From Vibrio sp. FE10 (GTDB lineage Bacteria > Pseudomonadota > Gammaproteobacteria > Enterobacterales > Vibrionaceae), in the NCBI RefSeq assembly GCF_030297155.1, contig NZ_AP028067.1, forward strand, positions 1,488,001 to 1,552,000: a stretch of 64,000 bases of DNA, written 5' to 3'. This document shows, in pieces, positions 46,763 to 57,320 of the stretch. A program made the position numbers and the translations under genes. Positions within the stretch are counted from its first letter, which is position 1. Every line of letters begins with the position of its first letter. The notes under the pieces are model-generated. The model saw only the letters and a program-made list of their open reading frames with translations, was not told the origin of the DNA and searched no databases.

Positions 46763-47872
46763 ATGAACTCATTTAACTGGGATAAAAACTTTGAGACAGG
46801 CATTGGTGTTGTCGATGAACAGCATCAATACCTTGTCGGTTTTATCAACCATTACGGAAACCTGTTGTCGGAGAATACGATCTCTATCGACGACATGAGC
46901 GCTGCTTTACTTGATCTCACACGTTATGCCGAATTTCATTTTAAAGAAGAAGAATCTTTGATGAGAGAGCGTGGCGTTTATGATTTACACATTGAAGAAC
47001 ACATCAAAGTGCATCGTGTGTTTATGCAAGACATCTACAGCATGCAAGCCTTCATCTTGGAAGAAGATCAAGCGTCAGCACGTCAGTTACTGGACTTCCT
47101 CATCCATTGGCTTGCTTATCACATCCTTGGCATCGACCAAAACATGGCGCGACAAGTAGCCGCGATAGAAGAGGGCGCAACGCCTCAACAAGCCTTTGAA
47201 GCAGAAGAAAAGCAGCAAGACTCTTCAACCATCCCTTTGCTAGCAGCGCTTAAAGGCTTATTCGAACAAGTCTCTGAACGAAACAAACAGTTGCTACGCT
47301 TCAATCAAGTACTCGAAGACAAAGTCGAGGAACGTACCGCAGAATTGAAACGAGCGAACAAGAAGCTCGAAGAACTCTCGTTAACTGATTCACTCACTAA
47401 ATTACCTAACCGTCGTTGCGCTTTTAAACAGTTAGCTTTGCATTGGCAAGAATCGAAAGAATTTGGCATGCCTTTGGTGTGCATTATGATCGATGCCGAC
47501 CACTTCAAGCGGATTAATGACACATGCGGACATGATGCTGGTGACTTGGTGTTAAAAACCCTTGCGAACGAGCTGAAAAACAGGTTTCGCAACGATGATA
47601 TTGTGTGTCGATTAGGGGGCGATGAATTCTTGGTGATTTGCCCAGATACCGATCTTAATGGGGGCATGCACATCGCAGAAACGACTCGACAGAAAGTGTC
47701 TGAATTAGAGGTCGAAACTGGCAACCAAGCTTGGATTGGTAGCATCAGTGTCGGTGTGGCTGAAATGACCCAAGAATTCGAAACCATGAATGAATTGATT
47801 AAAGCGGCTGACGAGTCGGTTTATTTAGCGAAAGATGCCGGTAAGAACAGCGTTTGTTCTATTCAGATCTAG
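46763..47872 (+). CDS. Hemerythrin-GGDEF diguanylate cyclase
   Basis: A 369-residue soluble enzyme. The N-terminal bacteriohemerythrin domain (about 1-135) shows the His/Glu/Asp ligand series: DEQHQYLVGFINH, EFHFKEEESLM, HIEEHIKVHRVF, HWLAYHILGIDQNM. It probably binds a di-iron centre and senses oxygen or redox state. A coiled-coil linker (about 175-210) leads to a GGDEF domain with an intact active site (CRLGGDEF) and inhibitory site RNDD five residues before it. The ATG at 46763 has AAGGGA upstream; an earlier ATG at 46721 lacks one. Confidence 0.92.
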   Translation: MNSFNWDKNFETGIGVVDEQHQYLVGFINHYGNLLSENTISIDDMSAALLDLTRYAEFHFKEEESLMRERGVYDLHIEEHIKVHRVFMQDIYSMQAFILEEDQASARQLLDFLIHWLAYHILGIDQNMARQVAAIEEGATPQQAFEAEEKQQDSSTIPLLAALKGLFEQVSERNKQLLRFNQVLEDKVEERTAELKRANKKLEELSLTDSLTKLPNRRCAFKQLALHWQESKEFGMPLVCIMIDADHFKRINDTCGHDAGDLVLKTLANELKNRFRNDDIVCRLGGDEFLVICPDTDLNGGMHIAETTRQKVSELEVETGNQAWIGSISVGVAEMTQEFETMNELIKAADESVYLAKDAGKNSVCSIQI

Positions 47873-47893
47873 CGTTCAGGTCATTTCCAAATT

Positions 47894-47925
47894 AAGAAGT
47901 GGAACCTGTAATTGTTCCACTTCTT
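47894..47925. terminator. Hairpin between the hemerythrin-GGDEF gene and pheS
   Basis: The perfect 12-bp stem AAGAAGTGGAAC / GTTCCACTTCTT with an 8-nt loop is followed by few T residues. It may end the upstream gene. No Phe-rich leader peptide of the PheM type is evident in the 160 bases before pheS. Confidence 0.6.
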
Positions 47926-47988
47926 CCTACTCCTCATTAATATCCTGTTAAATTTGCCGTGTTTTTAGTCAATAACTTGTTCTTTTAG

Positions 47989-49074
<1,086 letters not shown>

Positions 49075-49092
49075 TCCGGGGCAGTCAAAACT

Positions 49093-51498
49093 ATGAAATT
49101 CAGTGAATCTTGGCTACGCGAGTGGGTTAAACCTGCAATTAACAGCGAAGAGCTAGCTCACCAAATCACTATGGCTGGTTTGGAAGTTGACGATGTAGAA
49201 CCTGTTGCTGGTGAATTCACCGGCGTTAAAGTAGGTAAAGTGGTTGAGTGCGGTCAGCACCCAGACGCAGACAAACTACAAGTAACTAAAATTGATATCG
49301 GCGAAGAAGAGCTTTTAGACATCGTATGTGGTGCATCTAACTGTCGTCTTGGCCTAACTGTAGCAGTAGCAACGGTTGGCGCAGTACTTCCTGGTGACTT
49401 CAAAATCAAGAAAGCAAAACTACGTGGCGTTCCATCGCACGGCATGCTTTGTTCTTTCTCTGAGCTAGGTATCGACGTAGAGTCTGACGGCATCCTTGAG
49501 CTGCCAGAAGGCACAACGCTAGGTATGGACGTACGTGAGCTTCTTGAGCTTAACGACGTAACTATCGACGTAGACCTAACAGCAAACCGCGCAGACTGCT
49601 TCAGCATCCGTGGCCTTGCTCGTGAAGTTGGCGTACTAAACCGCGCAGACGTTACAGAGCCAACAGTTGACGCTGTTGCAACAAGCATTGAAGACACAGT
49701 ATCTGTTGAAATCAAAGCAACTGATGCTTGTCCACGTTACCTTGGCCGTGTGGTTAAGAACGTAAACGTGAAAGCGGAATCTCCAATCTGGATGCAAGAA
49801 AAACTGCGTCGTTGTGGTATCCGTTCAATCGACCCAGTTGTAGACATCACAAACTACGTGATGCTAGAGCAAGGCCAACCAATGCACGCATTTGATCTTG
49901 CTAAGATCGAAGGCGGTATCGTGGTTCGTCTAGCAGAGCAGGGCGAAAAGCTAACACTTCTAGATGGCAACGAAGCTGAACTAAACAGCAACACACTTGT
50001 TATCGCAGACCAAAACAAAGCACTAGCAATCGCTGGTATCTTTGGCGGTCAAGATTCTGGTGTGACTACTGAAACAACTGACGTACTTCTTGAAGCTGCA
50101 TTCTTCGCACCGGATCACATCCGTGGTCGCGCACGTGCTTACGGCCTTCACACAGATTCTTCTCTACGTTTCGAACGTGGTGTTGATTCAACACTTCAAG
50201 CAGCAGCAATGGAGCGTGCAACACAGCTTCTAGTTGAAATCTGTGGTGGTGAAGTTGCGCCAGTAAACGGCAGCGAATCTGAAGCTGATCTTCCTAAAGC
50301 AAACGTAGTTGCTCTACGTCGCGCTAAGCTAGACAGCCTACTAGGTCACGAAATCCCATCTACAGACGTAGTGGAAATTCTTACTCGCCTAGGTTGTACT
50401 GTTTCTGTTGTAGAAGATACGGAGACGACTGAAGCTGGTTGGACGGCAACGTCTCCATCTTGGCGTTTTGATATCGCAATCGAGCAAGACCTAATTGAAG
50501 AAGTAGGTCGTATCTACGGTTACGATAACATTCCAAACCAAGCGCCTAAAGCGGCACTTAAAATGAATGACCACAAAGAAGCTAACCAACCGCTTAAGCG
50601 CGTTCGTGACCTTCTTGTAGACCGTGGCTACCACGAAGCAATCACATACAGCTTCGTAGAACCAGAACAGCAAAAACTTGTTGTACCTGGTGTTGAGCCG
50701 CTAATCCTGCCATTCCCAATCTCTGCGGACATGTCAGCAATGCGTCTTGGCCTAATCCAAGGTCTTCTAAACACCGTTGTTCACAACCAGAAGCGTCAAC
50801 AGTCTCGCGTTCGTCTATTCGAATCAGGCCTACGTTTCATCCCTGAAGCAACGGCTGAAAACGGCATGCGCCAAGAAATGATGCTTGCGGGCGTTATCTC
50901 TGGTACTCGTGGCGAAGAGCACTGGGACATTGCAACTAACACTGTAGATTTCTTCGATCTTAAAGGTGACCTAGAAGCCGTTCTTGAGCTTTCTGCAAAC
51001 GAAATCGCATACAGCTTCAAATCTGCTAAGCACCCAGCACTTCACCCAGGTCAAACTGCGGCTATCGTAGTAGACGGCAAAGAAGTGGGTATCATTGGTA
51101 CTGTTCACCCAGAACTAGAGCGTAAGTTTGGTCTTAACGGCCGCACTATCGTATTCGAAATCGAATGGGCAGCTATCAACACTCGCGTGCTTCCAGAAGC
51201 AGTAGCCGTATCTAAGTTCCCTGCAAACCGTCGTGATATCGCCGTTGTTGTTGACGAAGCAGTCGCTTCTGGCGACATCGTTGAAGCGTGTATCGCTGCT
51301 GGTGGCGAATTCCTAACAGGCGCTAAACTGTTCGACGTATACGTTGGTCAAGGCGTTGAAGAAGGTAAGAAGAGCCTAGCTATCGCACTTAGCCTACAGT
51401 CTGTAGAGCGCACTCTTGAAGATGCAGACATCGCTGGTTCAGTAGATGCTATCGTAGCTTCAATCTCAGAGAAATTCGGCGCAGCACTTCGCGACTAA
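49093..51498 (+). CDS. pheT: Phenylalanyl-tRNA synthetase beta subunit
   Basis: The 801-residue beta subunit, with normal length. The N-terminal tRNA-binding domain ([26 protein letters not shown]), the B3/B4 editing region, the B5 domain and the C-terminal anticodon-binding domain ([14 protein letters not shown] ... [20 protein letters not shown]) are all present. Its last ~150 bases and its terminator reappear at 53169-53395, so the present 3' end may have been supplied by an inserted element. ihfA does not follow it. Confidence 0.97.
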   Translation: MKFSESWLREWVKPAINSEELAHQITMAGLEVDDVEPVAGEFTGVKVGKVVECGQHPDADKLQVTKIDIGEEELLDIVCGASNCRLGLTVAVATVGAVLPGDFKIKKAKLRGVPSHGMLCSFSELGIDVESDGILELPEGTTLGMDVRELLELNDVTIDVDLTANRADCFSIRGLAREVGVLNRADVTEPTVDAVATSIEDTVSVEIKATDACPRYLGRVVKNVNVKAESPIWMQEKLRRCGIRSIDPVVDITNYVMLEQGQPMHAFDLAKIEGGIVVRLAEQGEKLTLLDGNEAELNSNTLVIADQNKALAIAGIFGGQDSGVTTETTDVLLEAAFFAPDHIRGRARAYGLHTDSSLRFERGVDSTLQAAAMERATQLLVEICGGEVAPVNGSESEADLPKANVVALRRAKLDSLLGHEIPSTDVVEILTRLGCTVSVVEDTETTEAGWTATSPSWRFDIAIEQDLIEEVGRIYGYDNIPNQAPKAALKMNDHKEANQPLKRVRDLLVDRGYHEAITYSFVEPEQQKLVVPGVEPLILPFPISADMSAMRLGLIQGLLNTVVHNQKRQQSRVRLFESGLRFIPEATAENGMRQEMMLAGVISGTRGEEHWDIATNTVDFFDLKGDLEAVLELSANEIAYSFKSAKHPALHPGQTAAIVVDGKEVGIIGTVHPELERKFGLNGRTIVFEIEWAAINTRVLPEAVAVSKFPANRRDIAVVVDEAVASGDIVEACIAAGGEFLTGAKLFDVYVGQGVEEGKKSLAIALSLQSVERTLEDADIAGSVDAIVASISEKFGAALRD

Positions 51499-51522
51499 TC
51501 TCTTCTGATAGATAGAAAAACC

Positions 51523-51550
51523 AAAGGCCTCGCATTGCGAGGCCTTTTTG
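51523..51550 (+). terminator. pheT terminator, copy A
   Basis: The 11-bp stem AAAGGCCTCGC / GCGAGGCCTTT with an ATT loop. The same element is found at 53365. Confidence 0.92.
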
Positions 51551-51567
51551 TTTGCTGGAACTGGTGT

Positions 51568-52137
51568 TTAAGCAGACATGTTCTCAAGCGTGTTTTTTAG
51601 TTCAGATAAGTTAGCTTGAATACCAGCAAGCTCGTTTCTAAACAATTCATCAGCCTTATCATCTAGCTCGGAGTGCCATTTACTCGTAAATGGTCGTAAG
51701 CTTCTTTCTAAATACCCATTAACTAAGCTGTAATACTCTTTGCAGTTTGGACCATGTAGCTTTGAGATATCTCTATGGAGGTCAAACAAAGAAGCTAAAC
51801 TAGATAATGCCGCTTTGGACTCGCCTCGTAATAGCTGGCGAGTAGCTACTCTAGTATCAAGTTCGACAAATAACTCCCAAGCTGCAGACCTGTCAGCTTG
51901 TGTGTATCGACTTTCATTTTTATAAGTGCGATTGAAATAATTGATATAAGCCATTATGCGTTCAGGAGCTCGATGATCAGAGCTTCTAAGCAGAGATTTA
52001 AACCGTTCATAGTGATCTGCGATTGGTTTTTCATCCGCCGTCTCATTAACTTCTTCTCGGTAGTACTCTTCGGCAAAGTGACTCTGACTAATTTTTTGGT
52101 CTTTTAGTTCCTTCTTCAGATAATCTGCGTTTTTCAT
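51568..52137 (-). CDS. Helical protein of the pheT-end cargo, unknown function
   Basis: A 189-residue soluble, charged, helix-rich protein. It has a Glu/Lys N-terminus, a central region (about 55-140) and a C-terminal heptad-like helix (about 160-187). No signal peptide, membrane segment or known motif is seen. It lies in the DNA bounded by the two pheT 3' ends, on the same strand as the ThsB-like TIR protein, but two tiny plus-strand genes separate them. It could be a partner of that protein. Confidence 0.65.
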   Translation of the reverse strand: MKNADYLKKELKDQKISQSHFAEEYYREEVNETADEKPIADHYERFKSLLRSSDHRAPERIMAYINYFNRTYKNESRYTQADRSAAWELFVELDTRVATRQLLRGESKAALSSLASLFDLHRDISKLHGPNCKEYYSLVNGYLERSLRPFTSKWHSELDDKADELFRNELAGIQANLSELKNTLENMSA

Positions 52138-52250
52138 ATTACTTTCCCTAAAAACAAAGCTCTTTCCCTAAGTTCATCCCTATAAACAAGTCATTGTTCA
52201 ACCTACATTAAGAATGCAAATTCAATGACAACAACAAATAGGATTTAGTC

Positions 52251-52397
52251 ATGAGCAACAATCAAAACAACCATAAAGCAAACCAAGGAAATGAGAATAA
52301 AGGAACCTCTGGCCACAATGCTGCTTATCAAAAAGCACAAGATAATCGCGCAAACCAACGGAACCCAAACAATGTTCGATTTCAAGGAAAAAAATAG
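52251..52397 (+). CDS. 48-residue basic Asn-rich peptide
   Basis: A tiny gene with AGGA 8 bases before the ATG. It is rich in Asn, Lys, Gln and Gly (starting MSNNQNNHKANQGNENKG, containing NPNN). It is basic and probably disordered. Its stop lies 10 bases before the next tiny gene, whose ribosome site it overlaps. Opposite charge suggests the two may bind each other. Confidence 0.5.
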   Translation: MSNNQNNHKANQGNENKGTSGHNAAYQKAQDNRANQRNPNNVRFQGKK

Positions 52398-52407
52398 GAG
52401 GTACACT

Positions 52408-52542
52408 ATGGATACATCAGATATGTCACAGGATGAATTAGACATATGGTCAGACATTAACAACCCAAATAATGACTCTGATATGGATGCTTGGTCGGAT
52501 GCCCACAATCCAAATAATGATGACTATTTGGATGATGATTAG
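52408..52542 (+). CDS. 44-residue acidic peptide with NPNND repeats
   Basis: GGAGG is 6 bases before the ATG. The peptide is strongly acidic and holds two copies of a WSDxxNPNND unit (WSDINNPNND and WSDAHNPNND), ending DYLDDD. The preceding basic peptide also carries an NPNN motif. Function unknown; an antitoxin-like or DNA-mimic role is only a guess. Confidence 0.5.
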   Translation: MDTSDMSQDELDIWSDINNPNNDSDMDAWSDAHNPNNDDYLDDD

Positions 52543-52597
52543 AAGCTAAAATATGAGAGTAGGTGAGTCGTTTTCACTTACTCTCATATCAAATAAA

Positions 52598-53017
52598 TCA
52601 ACCACGAACCCAACTAGATACCATGTTTAAATCCCAATCATAAACCTCCTGCTGGACAATTTTAGGAGCGCCTCCGAATGAATTAGGAACTTTCATGACA
52701 AGAATGTCAGATCCTTGTTTCAGCTTCCTAAATTCGTTTATTTCCCATTCGACCCAAAGCTTACTATGAGTATCATTTCCTAAAAGCACTAAGAGCTTAT
52801 CTGACTCCTGAAGTCGTCTGCTTATTTCCTGACGTACGAGATATGATGCGGAATCGTGAGGTGGTCGTCGATTTACATGTCCTTCTTCGTTGTAAATGGG
52901 TTCTTGCAATGACTTGTCATTAAACCCCAAACCATGATTTCTGTTTAACCTTACAGATTTGATGTCGCTAACGTAGCGTTGGTCACTGTGGCTATAGCTA
53001 ATAAATACCTTGGTCAC
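52598..53017 (-). CDS. ThsB-like TIR-domain protein (Thoeris-type sensor, orphan)
   Basis: A 139-residue single-domain protein. It starts KVFISYSHSDQRYVSDIKSV, with the strand-A motif of TIR folds. KLLVLLGNDTHSKLWVEWEINEF includes the usual catalytic region: a Trp and Glu (WxxWE). It matches the MTH538/DUF1863 TIR-like group that includes Thoeris ThsB, which makes a cyclic-ADP-ribose-type signal on infection. No ThsA-like gene (SIR2-SLOG or macro effector) is close, so it may be an orphan or use the 189-aa protein instead. Confidence 0.7.
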   Translation of the reverse strand: MTKVFISYSHSDQRYVSDIKSVRLNRNHGLGFNDKSLQEPIYNEEGHVNRRPPHDSASYLVRQEISRRLQESDKLLVLLGNDTHSKLWVEWEINEFRKLKQGSDILVMKVPNSFGGAPKIVQQEVYDWDLNMVSSWVRG

Positions 53018-53168
53018 AAACTACTCCTTTAATTGTCTGTTTAAATGTTAAAAAATTAATAGAATAAGGTTTAAATGCAAATATTTTATATATTGTATGC
53101 TTGTATTGTTTTTCCTTCTGAAACTAAAGTCTCAAATCCTTGTATTTATTAACTTTTAAGCCAAGGAT

Positions 53169-53341
53169 AAACAGTTCGACCATACCTTGCACAAGACATT
53201 GAAGAAGGTAAGAAGAGCCTAGCTATCGCACTTAGCCTACAGTCTGTAGAGCGCACACTTGAAGATGCAGACATCGCTGGTTCAGTAGATGCTATCGTAG
53301 CTTCAATCTCAGAGAAATTCGGCGCAGCACTTCGCGACTAA
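53169..53341 (+). pseudogene. Displaced 3' end of pheT
   Basis: From 53199 to the stop this is almost identical to the end of pheT. I count one substitution in the coding part and a few changes in the 3' flank, with the same terminator after it. The 30 bases before 53199 are more diverged and include a one-base deletion. It is not a gene. The arrangement is that of an attachment-site duplication or gene-end replacement around the 51.5-53.2 kb cargo. Confidence 0.9.
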
Positions 53342-53364
53342 TCTCTTCTGAAAGATAGAAAACC

Positions 53365-53395
53365 AAAGGCCTCGCATTGCGAGGCCTTTTTTGTT
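53365..53395 (+). terminator. pheT terminator, copy B
   Basis: Identical stem to copy A (AAAGGCCTCGC / GCGAGGCCTTT) with one extra T. It follows the displaced pheT end. Confidence 0.9.
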
Positions 53396-53605
53396 TGTGT
53401 CCTAAGGGACTAGGGGGCTAACAATTAGTCTAACATTTCAGTATTAGTGATGGTGTAGAAGAGATTATCAGTGCTCTTTTTCGCGTTTAATAACTCAAAT
53501 ATCTACATAGATCAATCTAGCCTTTCGCAAATAAAACTATGACTAACATGTAGTTAGCTTCAGTGGTAGCATGTTATTACAACCAGTTGCACAGGCGCGC
53601 CCTCC

Positions 53606-56371
53606 ATGAGTTTTCATTTAAATAATTTCCTCAAAAATCAAATTCTAGATGATAATTGTTCTTACCTATATTTATTGTCTCTGCTTAAAAAGCAGAAGGG
53701 CAAAAAGCTTACAAAAGCAATTTATTCAGAACTGGGTGACATAGAACAGTTAAGAAGAAGAGTTGGAAGGCAGGTCGAAAGGTATAGACGAATTGTGGAC
53801 CAAAATATGACTTTAGCACGTGACAGCTCTAATTTAGTGCTGACACCGCTGAAGTCAATACAAGTTAAAAACTTTAGAGGTTTCTCTTCCCTTAACGACA
53901 ATGATCAAGGGACATTAATCCCATTTAGTAAGGGTGTTAATGTCTTTTTTGCACCAAACGGTGGGGGAAAAACATCATTATGTGAGGCTATCGAATATAG
54001 CCTTACAGATAATGTAAAAGAAGCTGATCGCAGAAATACCCCGTTAAAAAACTATATAAAGAATGGCGGAACACCAAGCATTATCTGCGAGTTGGTCAAT
54101 GGAGTCGTCCCTAAATCACCATTTTGGAATAGTTGTTTTATTGATAGGAACAGGCTTCAAGAATTCTCGCTATTGGGTTCAAAGGATACTAACGTTAAAC
54201 AAGCAGATGTTCTTGCTACATTGTTTGAACTCGAAGAAATTGATGACATTGTAAATGGAATGGTTAAGCCAGCTTCATTTAAAGCTATTGAGTTTATTCG
54301 AAGCTCTGGTCAAGAGCGTTATGACGCGGTTAATCAAGAACTAGCTGCTAAAAGACGCTTGAGAAAAACAAAGATAGATGAAATCCAAGGCGAGCAACAG
54401 CTCTTAGCGGAACTGTTTGGGTTAGAAAAATATGATAGTGCTCATATAGTAGCAAGGAAAAACTACTTTGATCGGTTGAAGAAACATTTAGTGTTAAGTA
54501 CTCAGAAATTTGAAGTTGTTGGTGAAGAGATCAAACTAGACTCCCTTATTAAATATATTGATTCAATTACTTGGCTAATTGAGTTATTAGAAAATAGAAG
54601 GAACTTGTTAGCAACTAATGCTAGCAAAGTTAACTACAAAGACTTGTATAAGGCTATTCAAAATTTCGGTGATATGTCTGATATTGAGAGTTGTCCAACT
54701 TGTGAAACACCCATAAAAGACGTTTACAAACATCCAAAGAAAGTTGTTGAAGACGAGTTACCGAAACTAGAGTTTTTAGATCGGGCATCGATAACCTGCA
54801 CAAAGATCGAGCTTCAATTACAAGAACGTATAACAGTTTCCTCTGCCTATCTACAAACGTTCTTAAATCTTCATCGGGATACTTTATCGGAAAACTTGGT
54901 TCTCGCAATTGATAGTACTTTATCTTCAAACAAATCGGATTCAGCCGAGTATTTAATACAATTATCAGCATTGAACGAATTCTCGGCTGAGATAGAAACA
55001 TTAAATGTTGAGATTAGAGCAAAAAATAAGAGAGTAGTAAATCAAGCTAAACGCCTCGAATCTCTGAATTCTGAAATTGATAAGATCGAAGAAAAGCTCA
55101 GCTCTGCTACAGTTTTTGAAACAAATATTGCCACGAAGTCTGTCAATCTATCGGAGGCACACGAAGAGATAATTCGCTTTCTAAGTCAAAGAAAAAATCA
55201 ATTTAATCAGATTCTTAGTGATGAAAGGTTTAACGATTTTGCAAAACAACTAGAAGGTAGTTACAAGAAACTGTTTTCAGAACTTAATGAATACAAGCGA
55301 GGAGTAGAGGCTGAAAATATAAGTGGGATAGAACAATCAACGCTCAATTATTACAGTCAGATCAACAAGCATGACAACCCAAATGAAATTGTGTCGGAAG
55401 TTAAATTTCAGCAACTGGGTGGTACATATAGAATTATTCTTAAGATGCAAGATGGTCGTGAAGATGATGCATTTTGTGTGTTAAGTGAAGGACACTTGAG
55501 AGGCTTGGGACTTGCTTTACTGTTATCTGTAGCAAAGAAAAATTGTCATCCAATAATTATTTTTGATGATGTAGTCAATGCAATTGATACTGAACATCGG
55601 TCAAATATTATAGATATGTTTAGTGAAGATGATTATCTAAAACAGGTTCAAAGGATAATAACAACACATGACAGAATGTTTTGGGAAAAGATTTCCAACA
55701 AACATAAAAGAGCAACTGATGCTGATACATTTTCAAGTCAAATATTAAAATCGACACCAAAGGGGATAGTAATACAAAACTTTGGTGTAAGTTACTCTCA
55801 AAAGGTTAAAGAAGCGTTAGATGTGTACGATATTCGTCAGGCTTTAGTCTACTCGCGAATTTGGTTTGAAACTATGATCAATGAGTATTGTGTCAACAAT
55901 CAAATTCAAATTACGACAACATTTTCTAGTAGACAGCTCAAAAAAGATAATTGGTTGGAAATTAGCTTAGAGGCTACTTATAGCGAGTTTGCGAAATCAT
56001 TGAACGGGAATGTCGATACCTTTAATTACCTGAAAAACGACCTAATAAACTGGGGAGGTCAAAATCAAGAGCACCATGCATTTGATGAATATAACTATAA
56101 CTTCTCTCATGCAACAACTAGCCTAGAAGTTCAAACAATCTATGAGAAGTTATGGGTGTTTGAGGTTCAGTTGAATCAAGACAAAACTATTGAGAAGCTA
56201 AACCATGAGAAAGCAGAACATGAATGGATTAGGGAACAAGCTACCCGCCAGCTAGCAAATCAAGGTTTTGTTGATAATGCTACTCAAGAACTTGTGCAAG
56301 ATTGCAGAGACCGCCTTGAAAAAGCCAATAGTGAGTTAAGGTTGTTGAACAAGATTTTAGAACAAGTTTAG
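53606..56371 (+). CDS. Zinc-hook SMC/Rad50-like ATPase, possible RloC-like defence protein
   Basis: A 921-residue AAA/ABC ATPase. An extra N-terminal region (1-80) precedes Walker A APNGGGKTS near residue 116. Long coiled coils flank a CPTC zinc hook near residue 363. The signature LSEGHLRGLGLAL lies near 628, Walker B IIIFDDVV near 651 and the switch His ITTHD near 686. The C-terminal ~220 residues form a separate domain with RIWFE and later SHATTS. An ATPase with a zinc hook and a C-terminal R-x3-E...H domain recalls RloC anticodon nucleases, but I cannot confirm it. The ATG at 53606 has no good ribosome site. AT-rich compared with neighbours, it is probably imported. Confidence 0.75.
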   Translation: MSFHLNNFLKNQILDDNCSYLYLLSLLKKQKGKKLTKAIYSELGDIEQLRRRVGRQVERYRRIVDQNMTLARDSSNLVLTPLKSIQVKNFRGFSSLNDNDQGTLIPFSKGVNVFFAPNGGGKTSLCEAIEYSLTDNVKEADRRNTPLKNYIKNGGTPSIICELVNGVVPKSPFWNSCFIDRNRLQEFSLLGSKDTNVKQADVLATLFELEEIDDIVNGMVKPASFKAIEFIRSSGQERYDAVNQELAAKRRLRKTKIDEIQGEQQLLAELFGLEKYDSAHIVARKNYFDRLKKHLVLSTQKFEVVGEEIKLDSLIKYIDSITWLIELLENRRNLLATNASKVNYKDLYKAIQNFGDMSDIESCPTCETPIKDVYKHPKKVVEDELPKLEFLDRASITCTKIELQLQERITVSSAYLQTFLNLHRDTLSENLVLAIDSTLSSNKSDSAEYLIQLSALNEFSAEIETLNVEIRAKNKRVVNQAKRLESLNSEIDKIEEKLSSATVFETNIATKSVNLSEAHEEIIRFLSQRKNQFNQILSDERFNDFAKQLEGSYKKLFSELNEYKRGVEAENISGIEQSTLNYYSQINKHDNPNEIVSEVKFQQLGGTYRIILKMQDGREDDAFCVLSEGHLRGLGLALLLSVAKKNCHPIIIFDDVVNAIDTEHRSNIIDMFSEDDYLKQVQRIITTHDRMFWEKISNKHKRATDADTFSSQILKSTPKGIVIQNFGVSYSQKVKEALDVYDIRQALVYSRIWFETMINEYCVNNQIQITTTFSSRQLKKDNWLEISLEATYSEFAKSLNGNVDTFNYLKNDLINWGGQNQEHHAFDEYNYNFSHATTSLEVQTIYEKLWVFEVQLNQDKTIEKLNHEKAEHEWIREQATRQLANQGFVDNATQELVQDCRDRLEKANSELRLLNKILEQV

Positions 56372-56489
56372 TTGCATCATGCTTGGTCTAATTTACATCT
56401 TGACCCGTCTACAACTTCACATTTTATAGTGACTTATTGATTGAGAGGGGCGCTTTCTGTGTTCCCTCCAAAGTAAGTAGAGAGACACT

Positions 56490-57320
56490 ATGAAACGTTT
56501 AGTTCTAAACATCACACTCTTGGTATTCATGACACTTAGTAGCTTTAATACCATGGCTCATGATTCAAAGGTTAAGTACGGTATTGCGATATCTCACGAT
56601 GGTGAGCAAATTGCGTATGGCAAAAGTGGGAGTGGGGAGACAGCGCTGATCTTCATTCACGGTTGGAGCTTAGACAGCAGGCTGTGGCAAAACCAAGTGA
56701 GTGAGTTTTCAAAACACTATCAAGTCATCACCATGGACTTAGCAGGGCACGGTAACTCATCGTTCAACCGCGAAGAGTACACCATGGTTGCATTCGCTGA
56801 AGACATCAAAGCGGTAATTAAGAAAGAACAACTCGAATCCGTCATCTTAGTCGGCCATTCCATGGCAGGTGGTGTAATTGCAGAAGCGGCTAAACTGATG
56901 CCGAAAAGAGTGAAGGGTATTATTGGTGTCGACACATCGCAAAACGTCGCACTAACGGTTTCACAAAGCGACTTAGATGCAATGACCAAACCCTTTGAAG
57001 CAGACTTCCAAGCAGGCATTAATATGTTCGTGAAAGACTCGCTACCAAAAGACGTAGATGCGGATTTACTTTACTGGGTAACGCAAGACATGGCATCAGC
57101 ACCGCCAGCAATCGCGATAAACCAGTTCCGCCATTATCTAGGTCAATACGTGACAGGCGAAGCCCACCGCGTGTATGAGAACGTGAATGTGCCAGTAATA
57201 TTGGTTAACGCTCGCCTATGGCCAACGGATTCAGAAGCGAACAAGAAACACATTAAGGATTACAGCATTTACTACATTGAAGACTCAGGCCACTTCCCAA
57301 TGCTAGAGCAACCACAGTAG
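56490..57320 (+). CDS. Secreted alpha/beta hydrolase, slightly truncated
   Basis: A 276-residue hydrolase with a signal peptide (about 1-23, ending TMA). Catalytic features are FIHGWSLDSRLW (oxyanion region), GHSMAGG (nucleophile Ser) and the final DSGHFPMLEQP with its His. The stop comes early: the next 14 codons after TAG read FNTTLMKAVKSVK in frame, and the diverged copy at 59804 has DQ in place of QP-stop. So the frame has lost about 15 residues through a nonsense change. The fold is probably intact because the catalytic His is kept. Substrate unknown. Confidence 0.85.
   Translation: MKRLVLNITLLVFMTLSSFNTMAHDSKVKYGIAISHDGEQIAYGKSGSGETALIFIHGWSLDSRLWQNQVSEFSKHYQVITMDLAGHGNSSFNREEYTMVAFAEDIKAVIKKEQLESVILVGHSMAGGVIAEAAKLMPKRVKGIIGVDTSQNVALTVSQSDLDAMTKPFEADFQAGINMFVKDSLPKDVDADLLYWVTQDMASAPPAIAINQFRHYLGQYVTGEAHRVYENVNVPVILVNARLWPTDSEANKKHIKDYSIYYIEDSGHFPMLEQPQ

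Noticed and set aside
52245..52508. An 87-codon minus-strand frame opposite the two tiny genes
   Set aside because: It has no ribosome site, and it is the complement of two frames that have good ribosome sites and patterned products.
52598..53017. A complete Thoeris system
   Set aside because: Only a ThsB-like protein is present; no SIR2-SLOG or macro-domain ThsA gene is found nearby.
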